DNA of 64,000 bases from Candidatus Euphemobacter frigidus. Lineage in GTDB: Bacteria; Auribacterota; Erginobacteria; Erginobacterales; Erginobacteraceae. The notes below the pieces were generated by a model. It made no database searches. It worked only from the letters and a program-made list of their open reading frames with translations, and had not been told where the DNA came from. This document shows, piece by piece, positions 7,279-16,043 of this stretch. The stretch covers positions 33,563-97,562 of the forward strand of contig JAVCDH010000048.1 of assembly GCA_030765805.1 (NCBI GenBank). The letters are read 5' to 3'. Each line of letters starts with the position of its first letter. The first letter of the stretch is position 1. The position numbers and the translations under genes were made by a program.

Positions 7279-9879
7279 TCAATCTTCCAGGACGCGTTCC
7301 TTCATCGCCTTGAGGCGCTGCATCGCTTCAAAGGGGGTTAGATGGTCAAGGTTTATATTCCTCAGTTCGGAGAGAACCGGATGACTTTCCGTCTCAAAGA
7401 GATAGAGCTGCCGGGCGGCGCCGGTTTCTCTCGAGCCGGTATCACCGACTAATCTCGGTACCCCTTCCGCGGAGAGCGCTTCTTCTTCCAGGTTAGTCAG
7501 GATTATCCCGGCCCGTTCGATTACCGTCCGGGGCAGGCCCGCCAGTCTGGCCACCTGGATTCCGTAGCTCTTATCGGTCCCCCCCCTGATCACCTTCCTG
7601 AGGAATACCACTTCATTATTCCACTCCCGCACCGCGACATTATAATTTTTCGCTCCGGGAAGTGTTAATTCCAGTTCGGTCAGCTCGTGATAATGGGTGG
7701 CGAAGAGCGTTCGTGCTTTCGAGGGAGCGTGATTATGAAGATATTCGGCCACTGACCAGGCGATACTAATCCCGTCGAAAGTACTGGTCCCCCGCCCGAT
7801 CTCATCCAGAACGACCAGGCTTCGGGGAGTGGCGTGATGGAGGATATTCGCCGTCTCGATCATCTCCACCATAAAGGTACTCTGTCCCCGGGCCAGTTCG
7901 TCGGCCGCGCCGACCCGGGTAAAGATCCTGTCCACGATCCCGATTCGGGCTGAGTCGGCGGGGACGAAGCTTCCAATCTGGGCCATGAGGACGATCAAAG
8001 CCACCTGGCGAATATAGGTCGATTTGCCGGCCATGTTCGGTCCGGTGATGATGAAGATCTGGTTCTCGTTACCATCCATGATTGTATCGTTTCCCACAAA
8101 CCGCTCGTCCACCAGGATCCGTTCGACCACCGGATGCCGGCCGTTTATTATCTCCAGCCGATCGGAGGATTCAATCTCGGGCTTGACATACCGGTTACTA
8201 AGGGCCACTTCCGCCAGCGCCGCCAGCGCGTCGATCGCTCCCACGGCCACGGCGCACCTCTGAATCGAAGGAGATTCTTCCCGCACTGCTTCCCGGATAT
8301 CTTCGAACAACTTATACTCCAGAGCCGCCGCCGTGTCCTGGGCACCCAGAACCTTATTCTCATAACTTTTCAGTTCTTCGGTAATAAACCGTTCCGCGTT
8401 GACCAGGGTCTGCTTGGGGATATAGTTGTCGGGAACCAGTGATAGATTGGGCCGGGTCACCTCGATGTAATAGCCGAAGACCTTGTTATACCGCACTTTC
8501 AAGGACTTGATCCCGGTCCGCCGAATCTCCGTTTCCTGGAATCGGCTGATCCAGTTCTTCCCGTCCCGGGTCAGGGTATGGAGTTCATCGAGTTCACTAT
8601 TATATCCACTTCTAAACATTCCCCCTTCTTTGATGGTCAGGGGAGGGTTATCGACCAGCGCTTCTTGCAGGAGGGAGACCAGGGCCGGAGGAACTTCCAG
8701 ATTCTCAGCCTTTTCTCTCGCCGTTTCCGTTCTCAACTTTTCCAGCACCTTTTTAAGCCGGGGGATGACCTTTAAAGAATCCCGGAGTATAACCAGTTCG
8801 CGGGCGTTGGTCCTCCCGCAGGAGACACGCCCGATGATCCTCCCGATGTCCCGGATCTCTTTTAAAAGTTCCCGGATGGAGACAAGAAGCGCGCGTTCGC
8901 GGGTCAACTCTTCCACTCCATCCAACCGGTTCTTTATTGATTCAGGAGCGAGGAGCGGCTGAAGCAGCCAGGCGCGGAGTGTCCGGCTCCCCATCGAGGT
9001 TACCGTCCGATCAAGGACACCGAGGAGGGTGGCCTTCCGATCTCCTCCCCGGAGCGGCTCAATGATCTCAAGATTACTCTGGGAGACAGCGTCCATGACC
9101 ATAAATTCTTTGGAGGAGAATACCGAGAGAGAATGGACGTGAGCGAGGGAGGTCTTCAGGTTCTCACTGACGTATCCGATAATCGCGCCGGCAGCGCCGA
9201 CACCCGATACCAGCTGCTGACACCCGAAGCCGTCCAGGGTGGCGGTCTTGAACTGCTTCTTCAATGCCTCGTAGGCCATGTCGAAATCAAAGAACCAATC
9301 CTCCAGGGGGGTGAGAATAATCCCGGAGATTCGAGACTCGAACTCTTCCAGATGGGCTGCCAGGGAAACCGGGAGCAGGCATTCGCTGGGCCGGATCCTT
9401 TCCAGTTCATTTTGTAGTTCGTCCCGGGAGGTGAGTTCGGTGACTTTGAACTCACCGGTCGAGAGTTCGAGGTAGGCAAATCCGTATATCTGCCCGAGGC
9501 GATGAACCGCCGCCAGGTAATTATTCTTGCCGCTTTTGAGCAGTTCTTCCTCGACCGCGGTTCCGGGAGTGATAATCCGGATAACATCCCGTTTAACAAT
9601 CCCCTTGGCCTGCCGGGGGTCTTCTACCTGCTCACAGATAGCGACCTTCTTCCCGGCTTTAAGCAGTTTGGCGATGTAACCGTCGGCGGCATGGTGCGGG
9701 ATCCCGCACATCGGGGTGGTATGCCGGGCGGTCAGGGCGATCTCCATGATGGGGGCCGCGATCTTCGCGTCCTCATTGAACATCTCGTAAAAATCGCCCA
9801 GCCGGAAGAGGAGGATCGCGTCTTTGACGGATGCTTTGAGCTCCCGATACTGCTTCATCATGGGGGTGGTTTTAGTCAT
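7279..9879 (-). CDS. mutS: DNA mismatch repair protein MutS
   Basis: The 866-residue protein is a full-length MutS. The N-terminal mismatch-recognition domain carries the Phe-X-Glu motif in LFRLGDFYEMF, followed by connector, lever and clamp domains. The ATPase domain has Walker A TGPNMAGKSTYIRQVA and the ABC signature/Walker B region VVLDEIGRGTSTFDGIS, then the FATHYHELTELE switch. The C-terminus has a helix-turn-helix dimer region. MutS binds base mismatches and small loops and recruits MutL, whose gene is not in this window. It lies 18 bp after the TPR membrane protein gene, so probably belongs to a miaB-TPR-mutS transcription unit. Confidence 0.97.
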   Translation of the reverse strand: MTKTTPMMKQYRELKASVKDAILLFRLGDFYEMFNEDAKIAAPIMEIALTARHTTPMCGIPHHAADGYIAKLLKAGKKVAICEQVEDPRQAKGIVKRDVIRIITPGTAVEEELLKSGKNNYLAAVHRLGQIYGFAYLELSTGEFKVTELTSRDELQNELERIRPSECLLPVSLAAHLEEFESRISGIILTPLEDWFFDFDMAYEALKKQFKTATLDGFGCQQLVSGVGAAGAIIGYVSENLKTSLAHVHSLSVFSSKEFMVMDAVSQSNLEIIEPLRGGDRKATLLGVLDRTVTSMGSRTLRAWLLQPLLAPESIKNRLDGVEELTRERALLVSIRELLKEIRDIGRIIGRVSCGRTNARELVILRDSLKVIPRLKKVLEKLRTETAREKAENLEVPPALVSLLQEALVDNPPLTIKEGGMFRSGYNSELDELHTLTRDGKNWISRFQETEIRRTGIKSLKVRYNKVFGYYIEVTRPNLSLVPDNYIPKQTLVNAERFITEELKSYENKVLGAQDTAAALEYKLFEDIREAVREESPSIQRCAVAVGAIDALAALAEVALSNRYVKPEIESSDRLEIINGRHPVVERILVDERFVGNDTIMDGNENQIFIITGPNMAGKSTYIRQVALIVLMAQIGSFVPADSARIGIVDRIFTRVGAADELARGQSTFMVEMIETANILHHATPRSLVVLDEIGRGTSTFDGISIAWSVAEYLHNHAPSKARTLFATHYHELTELELTLPGAKNYNVAVREWNNEVVFLRKVIRGGTDKSYGIQVARLAGLPRTVIERAGIILTNLEEEALSAEGVPRLVGDTGSRETGAARQLYLFETESHPVLSELRNINLDHLTPFEAMQRLKAMKERVLED

Positions 9880-9897
9880 GAGAAAGAATAGATTATA

Positions 9898-11688
9898 TCA
9901 TTTTTGATTTCTTCTCTTCAAGATCTCCCGCGCTTCGCGAAAAGCCGGAATCCGTTCGGCGGCTTCTCTCCAGACCTCCCGGCTCCGCTGGAAATTATTC
10001 AATCGTTGATAACACCGGATCAGCGCGCGGGCTGTTTTAAAGTCGCTGGGATTTAATCGATATGCCTCCTCCAGAAAAGTCAGCGCCCGAGCGGAGTCTC
10101 CGGACTTTAGATTGATCCAGCCTGAGATATAATATCCGATGTAATTATCCGGGAAAAACCTCTGTAACTCCAACGCTATCTCCCGAGACCGGGCCGTATT
10201 ACCTAATGAATAATAAGATTGCGCCATTCTTATCAAAATAGTCTTCAGCATATACTTATCCATCGGGGGCAGTTCCGCCTCTGATCGGGCCTCGCTCAGA
10301 TCCAGCAATTTCTTCCGGGCCTCGGTATCCGCGACTATGGCTTTATCCCACATGCCTTTATTAAAATAGGCGACGCCGAGCATACCGGTTGTTCTAAAGA
10401 GGCGCGGCTCATGCCGGGCCATCCTCCGGAAGAAGATCAGCTCGTCCGACCAGAAACTGTTCTGCCGAACGGTCAGAAAGGCAAAACTTATAACGAGCAG
10501 AAGAAGACAACCCCCGACCGCGGCGCGGAGAGTTCTCCGGTCCGGATAGGAGTTGAGCAGTTCGAAGAGGGCGCCGGCCAAGACCATCCATATTCCAATC
10601 AGGGGGAGATACATGAAGTGTTCCGCCCAGTAAAGGTATCTACCTTCCAGAATGATCGGGACACCCCCGAAAAATGGAGATAGACCGATGACAAACCAGC
10701 CGGCGCCGACGGAGATCAAAGGGGTGGAACGTTCGCCGCGGACGGTTAATCGGACCAGGAACAGAACGCAGGATCCCAGTATCAGCAAGGCGAGCGGATA
10801 CCAGCCGGGATAGATCAGCTCGAGAGATCGATAAAAATGAAGGTGGAGCGGGAAGAAGGCCAGTCTCAGATAGACCCAGAGCCCTTTGCCGAAAGTCAGG
10901 AACCGGACCCCAAGGCCGCCGCCCAATCCGGAGAAGAAGTCGGCCGGCACCACGATGGATGAGCGGAGAAAGAGGTATCCCCCCAGGATGAGGAAAAAGA
11001 CCGGGAGATACAGCAGCGCGGCTCTCCACCGGCCGCCGCCCGACAACTGTCCTCTCCCGGAGGCGATGGTAAGCCAGAAGAGGAGGAAGGGCGCTATCAT
11101 GGCGCCCTCTTTATAGAAGAGCCCCAGGACAAATAAGAAGATCGACGAGAGATAATAAAGCCGGTTCTTTTCTTTAAGAAACCTCAGAAAAAAATACGCG
11201 GACGACAGGACGGCCGACCCCGCCGCCAACCCGCCCAATCCGGAAATATAGCTCACCTCCTCAGTCTGAAGCGGGTGAATCCCGAATAGGAGGGAGATAA
11301 TAAAAGCCGGTCCGGCGTATCCTCCGATCAGACGGCAGAGGAGAAAGACGAGGATGGTGTTCAGGCAGTGGAAGGCGGTGTTGACAAGATGGAAACCGAA
11401 AGGGTTCTCCGCGAAGAGCAGATACTCTACTTTATAGGTAAGTATGGTCAGCGGCCGGTAGTACTGGGCCAGACCGGCTTCCGGGAACTCAAAGAACGGG
11501 GACTTAAATATCGCCGTCCAGTTCTCCCACTCCCGAAGTCCCGGATTGTCCCTGATATGGGTAGCGTCATCCAATATAAAAGGATTAAACCAGGAATTAA
11601 AATAGACCAGAACAACAATCACCACCACCACCCACGGCCGGCTCCAGATTGGGGTCGGACCTTGTTTATTCACCGGTAAATTATTCAC
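9898..11688 (-). CDS. Polytopic membrane protein with C-terminal TPR repeats (GT-C/TMTC-like)
   Basis: The 596-residue protein has a hydrophobic N-terminal two thirds with about ten or more membrane segments, preceded by an acidic luminal motif (FNPFILDDATHIRDNPGL) typical of GT-C glycosyltransferases and TMTC-like proteins. The last 180 residues form TPR-like helical pairs (for example YYISGWINLKSGDSARALTF). Such proteins are common in uncultured bacteria. The enzymatic role, perhaps protein O-glycosylation, is inferred from fold only. Its start overlaps the miaB stop by 4 bp (ATGA-type overlap), so the two are translationally coupled. A broken relative lies at 14432-16024. Confidence 0.75.
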   Translation of the reverse strand: MNNLPVNKQGPTPIWSRPWVVVVIVVLVYFNSWFNPFILDDATHIRDNPGLREWENWTAIFKSPFFEFPEAGLAQYYRPLTILTYKVEYLLFAENPFGFHLVNTAFHCLNTILVFLLCRLIGGYAGPAFIISLLFGIHPLQTEEVSYISGLGGLAAGSAVLSSAYFFLRFLKEKNRLYYLSSIFLFVLGLFYKEGAMIAPFLLFWLTIASGRGQLSGGGRWRAALLYLPVFFLILGGYLFLRSSIVVPADFFSGLGGGLGVRFLTFGKGLWVYLRLAFFPLHLHFYRSLELIYPGWYPLALLILGSCVLFLVRLTVRGERSTPLISVGAGWFVIGLSPFFGGVPIILEGRYLYWAEHFMYLPLIGIWMVLAGALFELLNSYPDRRTLRAAVGGCLLLLVISFAFLTVRQNSFWSDELIFFRRMARHEPRLFRTTGMLGVAYFNKGMWDKAIVADTEARKKLLDLSEARSEAELPPMDKYMLKTILIRMAQSYYSLGNTARSREIALELQRFFPDNYIGYYISGWINLKSGDSARALTFLEEAYRLNPSDFKTARALIRCYQRLNNFQRSREVWREAAERIPAFREAREILKRRNQK

Positions 11689-13082
11689 TTCTCGCCCCTG
11701 ATTAAGGCTTCGGGGCGGCGAGAAAAAATAATACTCCCGAATAGGCTCAAATCGGTTGCCCTTTCAATCCGAACATTGACAAGCCGCCCCTCCATCCCTT
11801 CCTTCCAGGGAAAGAAGACAGCCTGACCACTCCGGGTCCTCCCCTCCCCCCGGTCGGGGAATTTTCGGTTCCTTCCTTCAACCAGAACTTCCACTACCTG
11901 TCCCAATAGATTTTGGTTATTCTCGAGGGAGATACTCCTCTGAAGCGCCAGCAGTTCCTGGAGACGGGCGGATTTTACCGCGGGGGGGATATCATCGTCG
12001 AGGTCCGCCGCAGTCGTCTTCGGACGGGGCGAATAAGCAAATGCGAAGATCCGGTCGAACCGGACCTCCCGAATAAGATCAAGGGTGCGGGCAAAATCTT
12101 CCTCGGTCTCCCCTGGAAATCCGACGATAAAATCGGAGGCCAGGGCGATTCCGGGAATCGCGAGCTGAAGTTCTTGTACTCTTTTCAGATATTCGTCCCG
12201 GGTATATCCTCGCCGCATCTTCTTGAGAATGATATCGGAGCCGGACTGGGCGGGGAAATGAATGGACTCGCAGACCTTTTCCAGCTCCGCGATCGCGGCG
12301 ATTAAAGCCGGTGAGATATCTTTCGGATGGGAGGTAACAAAGCGGATCCGCTCGATCCCCCCCACCGGGTTGAGCCGGCCCAGCAGTCCGGGAAAATCAA
12401 CTAAATCTCCGCCGCGATCTTCCCCCCGGTAGGAGTTTACGTTCTGCCCCAGCAGTGTGATCTCTTTATAACCCCGCTCTCCCAGGGATCTGACTTCCTC
12501 GATAATCTCCCCCGGGGGACGGCTGACCTCCCTCCCGCGGGCGTATGGAACCACGCAGTAAGAACAGAAGTTATTGCATCCCCGGATCACGGTGACCCAG
12601 GCTTGAAGGTTGCTCCGCCGGGAAGAGGGGGAGCGGAAAAATTCATCGGTATCTTCAAACCGGTCAATCAGTACTCGATCACCGGAGAAAAAGAGTTTCT
12701 CCAGTTCTTCCGGCAGGCGGGCGAAACTCCCCGGCCCCAGTATCAGGTCCAGTTTCGGGAAACGCTCCCATAGTTTTTCCTTCCAGACTTGGGCCATACA
12801 GCCGATCACTCCCACTATCAATTGGGAGCGTTTCTTCTTCTCCCGGCGATAGCGGTCAAGCCTTCCCAGGACCCGTTCCTCGGCATGCCGGCGGACGCTG
12901 CAGGTATTGAGGAGAATCAGGTCCGCTTCCTTCTCATCCCCGGTTCGCTGCCACCCCCGAACGCCCAGCATCCCGGCAATACGCTCCGAGTCATGTTGAT
13001 TCATCTGGCAGCCGAAAGTGCGAAGATAAAACCGGCCGATGGGTACCGACTTTGGCAAATTATCAGCATGAGGATCTTTCAT
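11685..13082 (-). CDS. miaB: tRNA-2-methylthio-N6-dimethylallyladenosine synthase MiaB
   Basis: The 465-residue protein has the methylthiotransferase layout: an N-terminal UPF0004 domain with Cys25 (RTFGCQMNQHDSERI), Cys61 (LNTCSVR) and Cys95 (GCMAQ) for an auxiliary [4Fe-4S] cluster, a radical-SAM core with the CxxxCxxC site CNNFCSYC (Cys169, 173, 176) followed by VVPYARGRE, and a C-terminal TRAM domain. MiaB adds a methylthio group to i6A37 of tRNAs reading UNN codons. The NQHDSE motif separates MiaB from the RimO and MtaB relatives. It heads the miaB-TPR-mutS unit. Upstream is a hairpin of the CTAAAGTGA repeat family. Confidence 0.93.
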   Translation of the reverse strand: MKDPHADNLPKSVPIGRFYLRTFGCQMNQHDSERIAGMLGVRGWQRTGDEKEADLILLNTCSVRRHAEERVLGRLDRYRREKKKRSQLIVGVIGCMAQVWKEKLWERFPKLDLILGPGSFARLPEELEKLFFSGDRVLIDRFEDTDEFFRSPSSRRSNLQAWVTVIRGCNNFCSYCVVPYARGREVSRPPGEIIEEVRSLGERGYKEITLLGQNVNSYRGEDRGGDLVDFPGLLGRLNPVGGIERIRFVTSHPKDISPALIAAIAELEKVCESIHFPAQSGSDIILKKMRRGYTRDEYLKRVQELQLAIPGIALASDFIVGFPGETEEDFARTLDLIREVRFDRIFAFAYSPRPKTTAADLDDDIPPAVKSARLQELLALQRSISLENNQNLLGQVVEVLVEGRNRKFPDRGEGRTRSGQAVFFPWKEGMEGRLVNVRIERATDLSLFGSIIFSRRPEALIRGEK

Positions 13083-13118
13083 AGCAAAGAAGTGACTTCA
13101 GTGGGCAGTGAATCAAAA

Positions 13119-13149
13119 TGCCTAAAGTGAACTTCAGTCACTTTAGGCA
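13119..13149. repeat. Hairpin of the CTAAAGTGA repeat family upstream of miaB
   Basis: TGCCTAAAGTGA (13119-13130) and its perfect reverse complement TCACTTTAGGCA (13138-13149) enclose a 7-nt loop. The flanks hold further partial copies (AAGTGACTTCAGTG before it, and GGCACTTAAGGCACTTAA after it). The unit is one base away from the AGTGACTAA repeats at 293-580 and 1974-2040, so this is probably a related, shorter locus. It lies between the stop of the small membrane protein and the start of miaB. Confidence 0.7.
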
Positions 13150-13192
13150 CTTAAGGCACTTAATTAACTCGGTCTCAATTCAGGCACTTCTT

Positions 13193-13423
13193 CTACTCGC
13201 TCTCATCTTCCTTCCGATGCTCTTCGTAGAGTTCCTGTCCCTTTTTAATAACTCGGCGTCCCGCCTCGTTCACCGCGCGACCCGCGTTTTTAAAGGTGCG
13301 GGCAACTCCTTCGCGGAGCTCCTGTTTTTCTTCCGGGGTCTTATCCTGATAGAGCAGCCAGAGCCCGTAGGCCAGTGCCGCCAGAATGAGCAGCAGAATC
13401 AACTTGAAGAGCCAACGCAGCAT
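13193..13423 (-). CDS. Small single-pass membrane protein, hypothetical
   Basis: A 76-residue protein with one N-terminal membrane helix (LILLLILAALAYGLWLLY) followed by a highly charged, probably amphipathic helix with periodic Arg/Lys/Glu residues (KTPEEKQELREGVARTFK). No family is recognised. It is directly adjacent to the CsgG-family gene (its start immediately follows that gene's stop), so both are likely co-expressed and the protein may assist an envelope function. It uses TAG as its stop codon. Confidence 0.65.
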   Translation of the reverse strand: MLRWLFKLILLLILAALAYGLWLLYQDKTPEEKQELREGVARTFKNAGRAVNEAGRRVIKKGQELYEEHRKEDESE

Positions 13424-14335
13424 CTACTCTGATTTTATCAGATCGCCCCGTTGCATATCGGCGCCGGAGACGATCTTGGCGATAGAAAACTTCTCTTTAA
13501 CGCTGGAGACTTTGATCCGTCCGATCTTCTCAGTCTCCGCGCCGAGTGTCATTCCGGTATCGGGATCGACCAATGACTCTCCCGGGCGGTAAACATCAAA
13601 TTCCATCCCATCATCTATCCCCCCCTTGCTTCCGGCATTGATATATACCTTGGAAGGGGTCGCCTTGATGATCTTCCCCTGCCAGGGAACACTCTTCAGC
13701 CGGGAAGCGATCTTCTGCACCGATTCATCGATCGCTTCCTGGGTCGCTTTCCCCAGAGGGGTCTTCCGGAATCCGCCCAGATCGCCGCCGAAGTCGGCAT
13801 TGCTGTAGCCGAGTTTGAGACCGCCGGCGTCGGCGGTGCCTTCCACCCGGATCGAGTCCAACACCTCGCCGCTGGAGGTATCATATATCCGGACATTGAT
13901 CGCCACGTGGGCCTGTTCATGGCTCCCCCCGATCCGGAAGCCCTTGAATCCGATCCCCGCTCCCTCACCGCCTTTCTTCTCTTCAAACTCGGTGACCGCT
14001 CCCGAGATCAGGATCTGGGCTTTACCCAGTTTCCCGATCGCGGCGGCGGAGCCTTTACCGGTCCGGCCGCTGGCGCCGAGGTCCTGCTCGGCCATGATGG
14101 CGTCCAGGTCTTGCCGCTCCAAAACCGTAAATTTTCCGGTGTCAACCAGAGCGGTGCACATCATCTCCTGCATTCCCCACCCGATCCTCCATTGGCCGCG
14201 CCAGCTTGACTTGTTGTCAAACTCGGATACGGCGATCGTCTTCCGGGGGGCGGCGGTCGCGTCCGGAAGACCGACAAGACACCATGCTGCCAGCAGGACC
14301 GCGATTAAAGAACAAACATTCACTACTTCTTTCAT
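13424..14335 (-). CDS. CsgG-family envelope protein
   Basis: The 303-residue protein starts with a signal peptide (VCSLIAVLLAAWCLVGLPDA, cleavage after ATAA likely). Residues 33-210 match the CsgG domain: KTIAVSEFDNKSSW, then TGKFTVLERQDLDAIMAEQD and GKAQILISGAVTEFE. A C-terminal domain (about 220-303) resembles the FlgT/CsgG-associated beta domain (KATPSKVYINAGSKGGIDDG). True CsgG is an outer-membrane lipoprotein pore for curli, but this protein lacks a lipobox cysteine at the cleavage site, and no curli genes are nearby. Its precise role is therefore unknown. A GGAGGGGAG ribosome site precedes the ATG. The divergent intergenic region upstream holds a perfect 44-bp inverted repeat. Confidence 0.8.
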   Translation of the reverse strand: MKEVVNVCSLIAVLLAAWCLVGLPDATAAPRKTIAVSEFDNKSSWRGQWRIGWGMQEMMCTALVDTGKFTVLERQDLDAIMAEQDLGASGRTGKGSAAAIGKLGKAQILISGAVTEFEEKKGGEGAGIGFKGFRIGGSHEQAHVAINVRIYDTSSGEVLDSIRVEGTADAGGLKLGYSNADFGGDLGGFRKTPLGKATQEAIDESVQKIASRLKSVPWQGKIIKATPSKVYINAGSKGGIDDGMEFDVYRPGESLVDPDTGMTLGAETEKIGRIKVSSVKEKFSIAKIVSGADMQRGDLIKSE

Positions 14336-14358
14336 TATCTCCCCTCCTTTTCCAGTTT

Positions 14359-14402
14359 AAGCTGGATTATTCATCCCGGATATGGGATGAATAATCCAGC
14401 TT
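14359..14402. repeat. Perfect 19-bp-arm inverted repeat between divergent genes
   Basis: AAGCTGGATTATTCATCCC at 14359-14377 is repeated exactly as its reverse complement at 14384-14402, with a 6-nt centre (GGATAT). It occupies most of the 96-bp gap between the CsgG gene (minus) and the broken TPR gene (plus), beginning about 25 bp from the CsgG start. It could be an operator shared by the two directions, a bidirectional attenuator hairpin or a small mobile palindrome. There is no T run that would make it a classic terminator. Confidence 0.8.
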
Positions 14403-14431
14403 GACGGGAAAAAAGTAAATATATAATTTTT

Positions 14432-16024
14432 ATGAAAAGAAAAAAATTCAGACTAGGCATTATCTTGCTACTGATCGGGATCACAGCTCTGGTTCATTTT
14501 AATTGCTTGCTTCTGGGGTTCAATCTGTTCTAGGACAGAGTCTTCATACTCGATAACCCTTATATCGGCTTCATCTCATTAAAGCTGATCGGGCGTACCT
14601 TCACCTCCTTTCTTGAAGCCGACTATTGTCCGCTTGATCACTTGAGTTTCTCTTTAGATTACACATTCTGGAGTTTCAACGCGTTTGGCTGGCATTTCAC
14701 ATCCTATTTAGCATATATATTTAATGTAGTTCTTTTATTTCTAATTATTTGCCAACTCTCTCACAAAACCGGCGGCCGATTTCAGACCAGAATGCTTTTA
14801 GCCGGTTTGACAGCTCTTTTATACAGTATCCACCCCCTGCAAGTCGAATCAATCGCCTGGGTCCAATGTCGTTGCCATTTGATGTGCGCCAGCTTTTTTT
14901 TACTCAGCATTCTCCTGTATCTAAAATGGGACCAGTCCCAATCTCAAAAATACTATTGCCTCTCGATTCTCTGCGCTCTCTGCGCGGGACTTTTCAAAGC
15001 CAGCGCGGTTTCATTGCCGTTTGTTATAATTCTATTAGATTATTATCCGTTACGCAATATAAAAAAAAGAACCTGGAAAAAAAAGATAATTGAGAAAATT
15101 CCTTATATTATTGTGGCCGGGTTGATCGCCGAGCTAATTATCGTGATCCGTCATCAGGTTAATTATCTCCATCCCATGAACTTGCCATCATTGGTCCATA
15201 ATCTGATCGAATTCCCCGCGGTTATCACATTTTATCTCTCTAAAACTATACTCCCCCTGCATCTGGCTCCAATCTATCCCCTTGATCTTACAAACAACCT
15301 TATGATGATAGTCTTTTCCTGGTTATTCACAGTCGGTTTTGCCGTGTTTGCCGTAATAAATATAAGCAGACGCCCCGCCATTTTAAGCGGAATTCTTCTG
15401 TTTATAATACTTCTTCTCCCGGGGGGTGGTTTGGTACGCTCGGGCTCCACCGTCTTAGGAGACCGATATGTGTTGCTGGCGGATATACTGCTTTTTTTCG
15501 GATTAGCCTGGATTATTATCAAGGCCCTTCATTCGGTTTCTTTCCGGTGGCCGGTTGCTGCTTTGACCATTATCTGGGCAGCTTTTCTGGTCTGGAAGAC
15601 CGTTACCTATACCGCTCTCTGGGATAACGCAATAGCCTTAACCCATCAGGCTTATGATCTATATCCCCAATCAAAGATAATCGAGCATTTTATGGCAGGA
15701 GCATACAACAATACTGCTCTGGAGGCGGTCGCTCAAGGCGATTTAAATCAGGCCAAAAAATATCTCAAACAATCATTGGCGATCAAGCCCGAAGCAGCTA
15801 CTTATAAAAATTTTGCCTACTTATCGATCAAACAAGACAAACTGGATAAAGCTATTAAATATTATCAGAAAGCGTTAGAATTAAAACCGGCTTTGAATGA
15901 TTTAGTCACGATCCACTATAGTATGAGCAAAATTTATCTGCGAAAAGGAGAAACAGAAAAGGCTGATCTGGAATTGAGAAAAGCCTCAATGTTCCGGGAA
16001 ATAATAATTCGGGCAAATCGATGA
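14432..16024 (+). pseudogene. TPR membrane protein (GT-C/TMTC-like) interrupted by an in-frame TAG
   Basis: An ATG at 14432 opens a frame (MKRKKFRLGIILLLIGITA) that reaches TAG at 14531 after 33 codons. The same frame then continues without a stop to 16024, and its next residues (DRVFILDNPYIGFISLKLIG) are the conserved luminal motif that should follow the first membrane helix. The intact protein would be 530 codons long: multiple membrane segments, then C-terminal TPRs (for example KPEAATYKNFAYLSIKQDKL). Either the gene is dead, or translation restarts at TTG 14642 without a visible ribosome site. TAG is an ordinary stop elsewhere in the window (for example the small protein at 13193 and RES), so recoding is unlikely. 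It is related in layout to the gene at 9898-11688. Confidence 0.75.
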
Positions 16025-16043
16025 TTCCCAATCTATATAAATT

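Noticed and set aside
14531..14533. TAG as pyrrolysine or a recoded amino acid
   Set aside because: TAG is used as a normal stop by other genes here (for example at 13193 and 30732), and the residue is not at a known pyrrolysine site.
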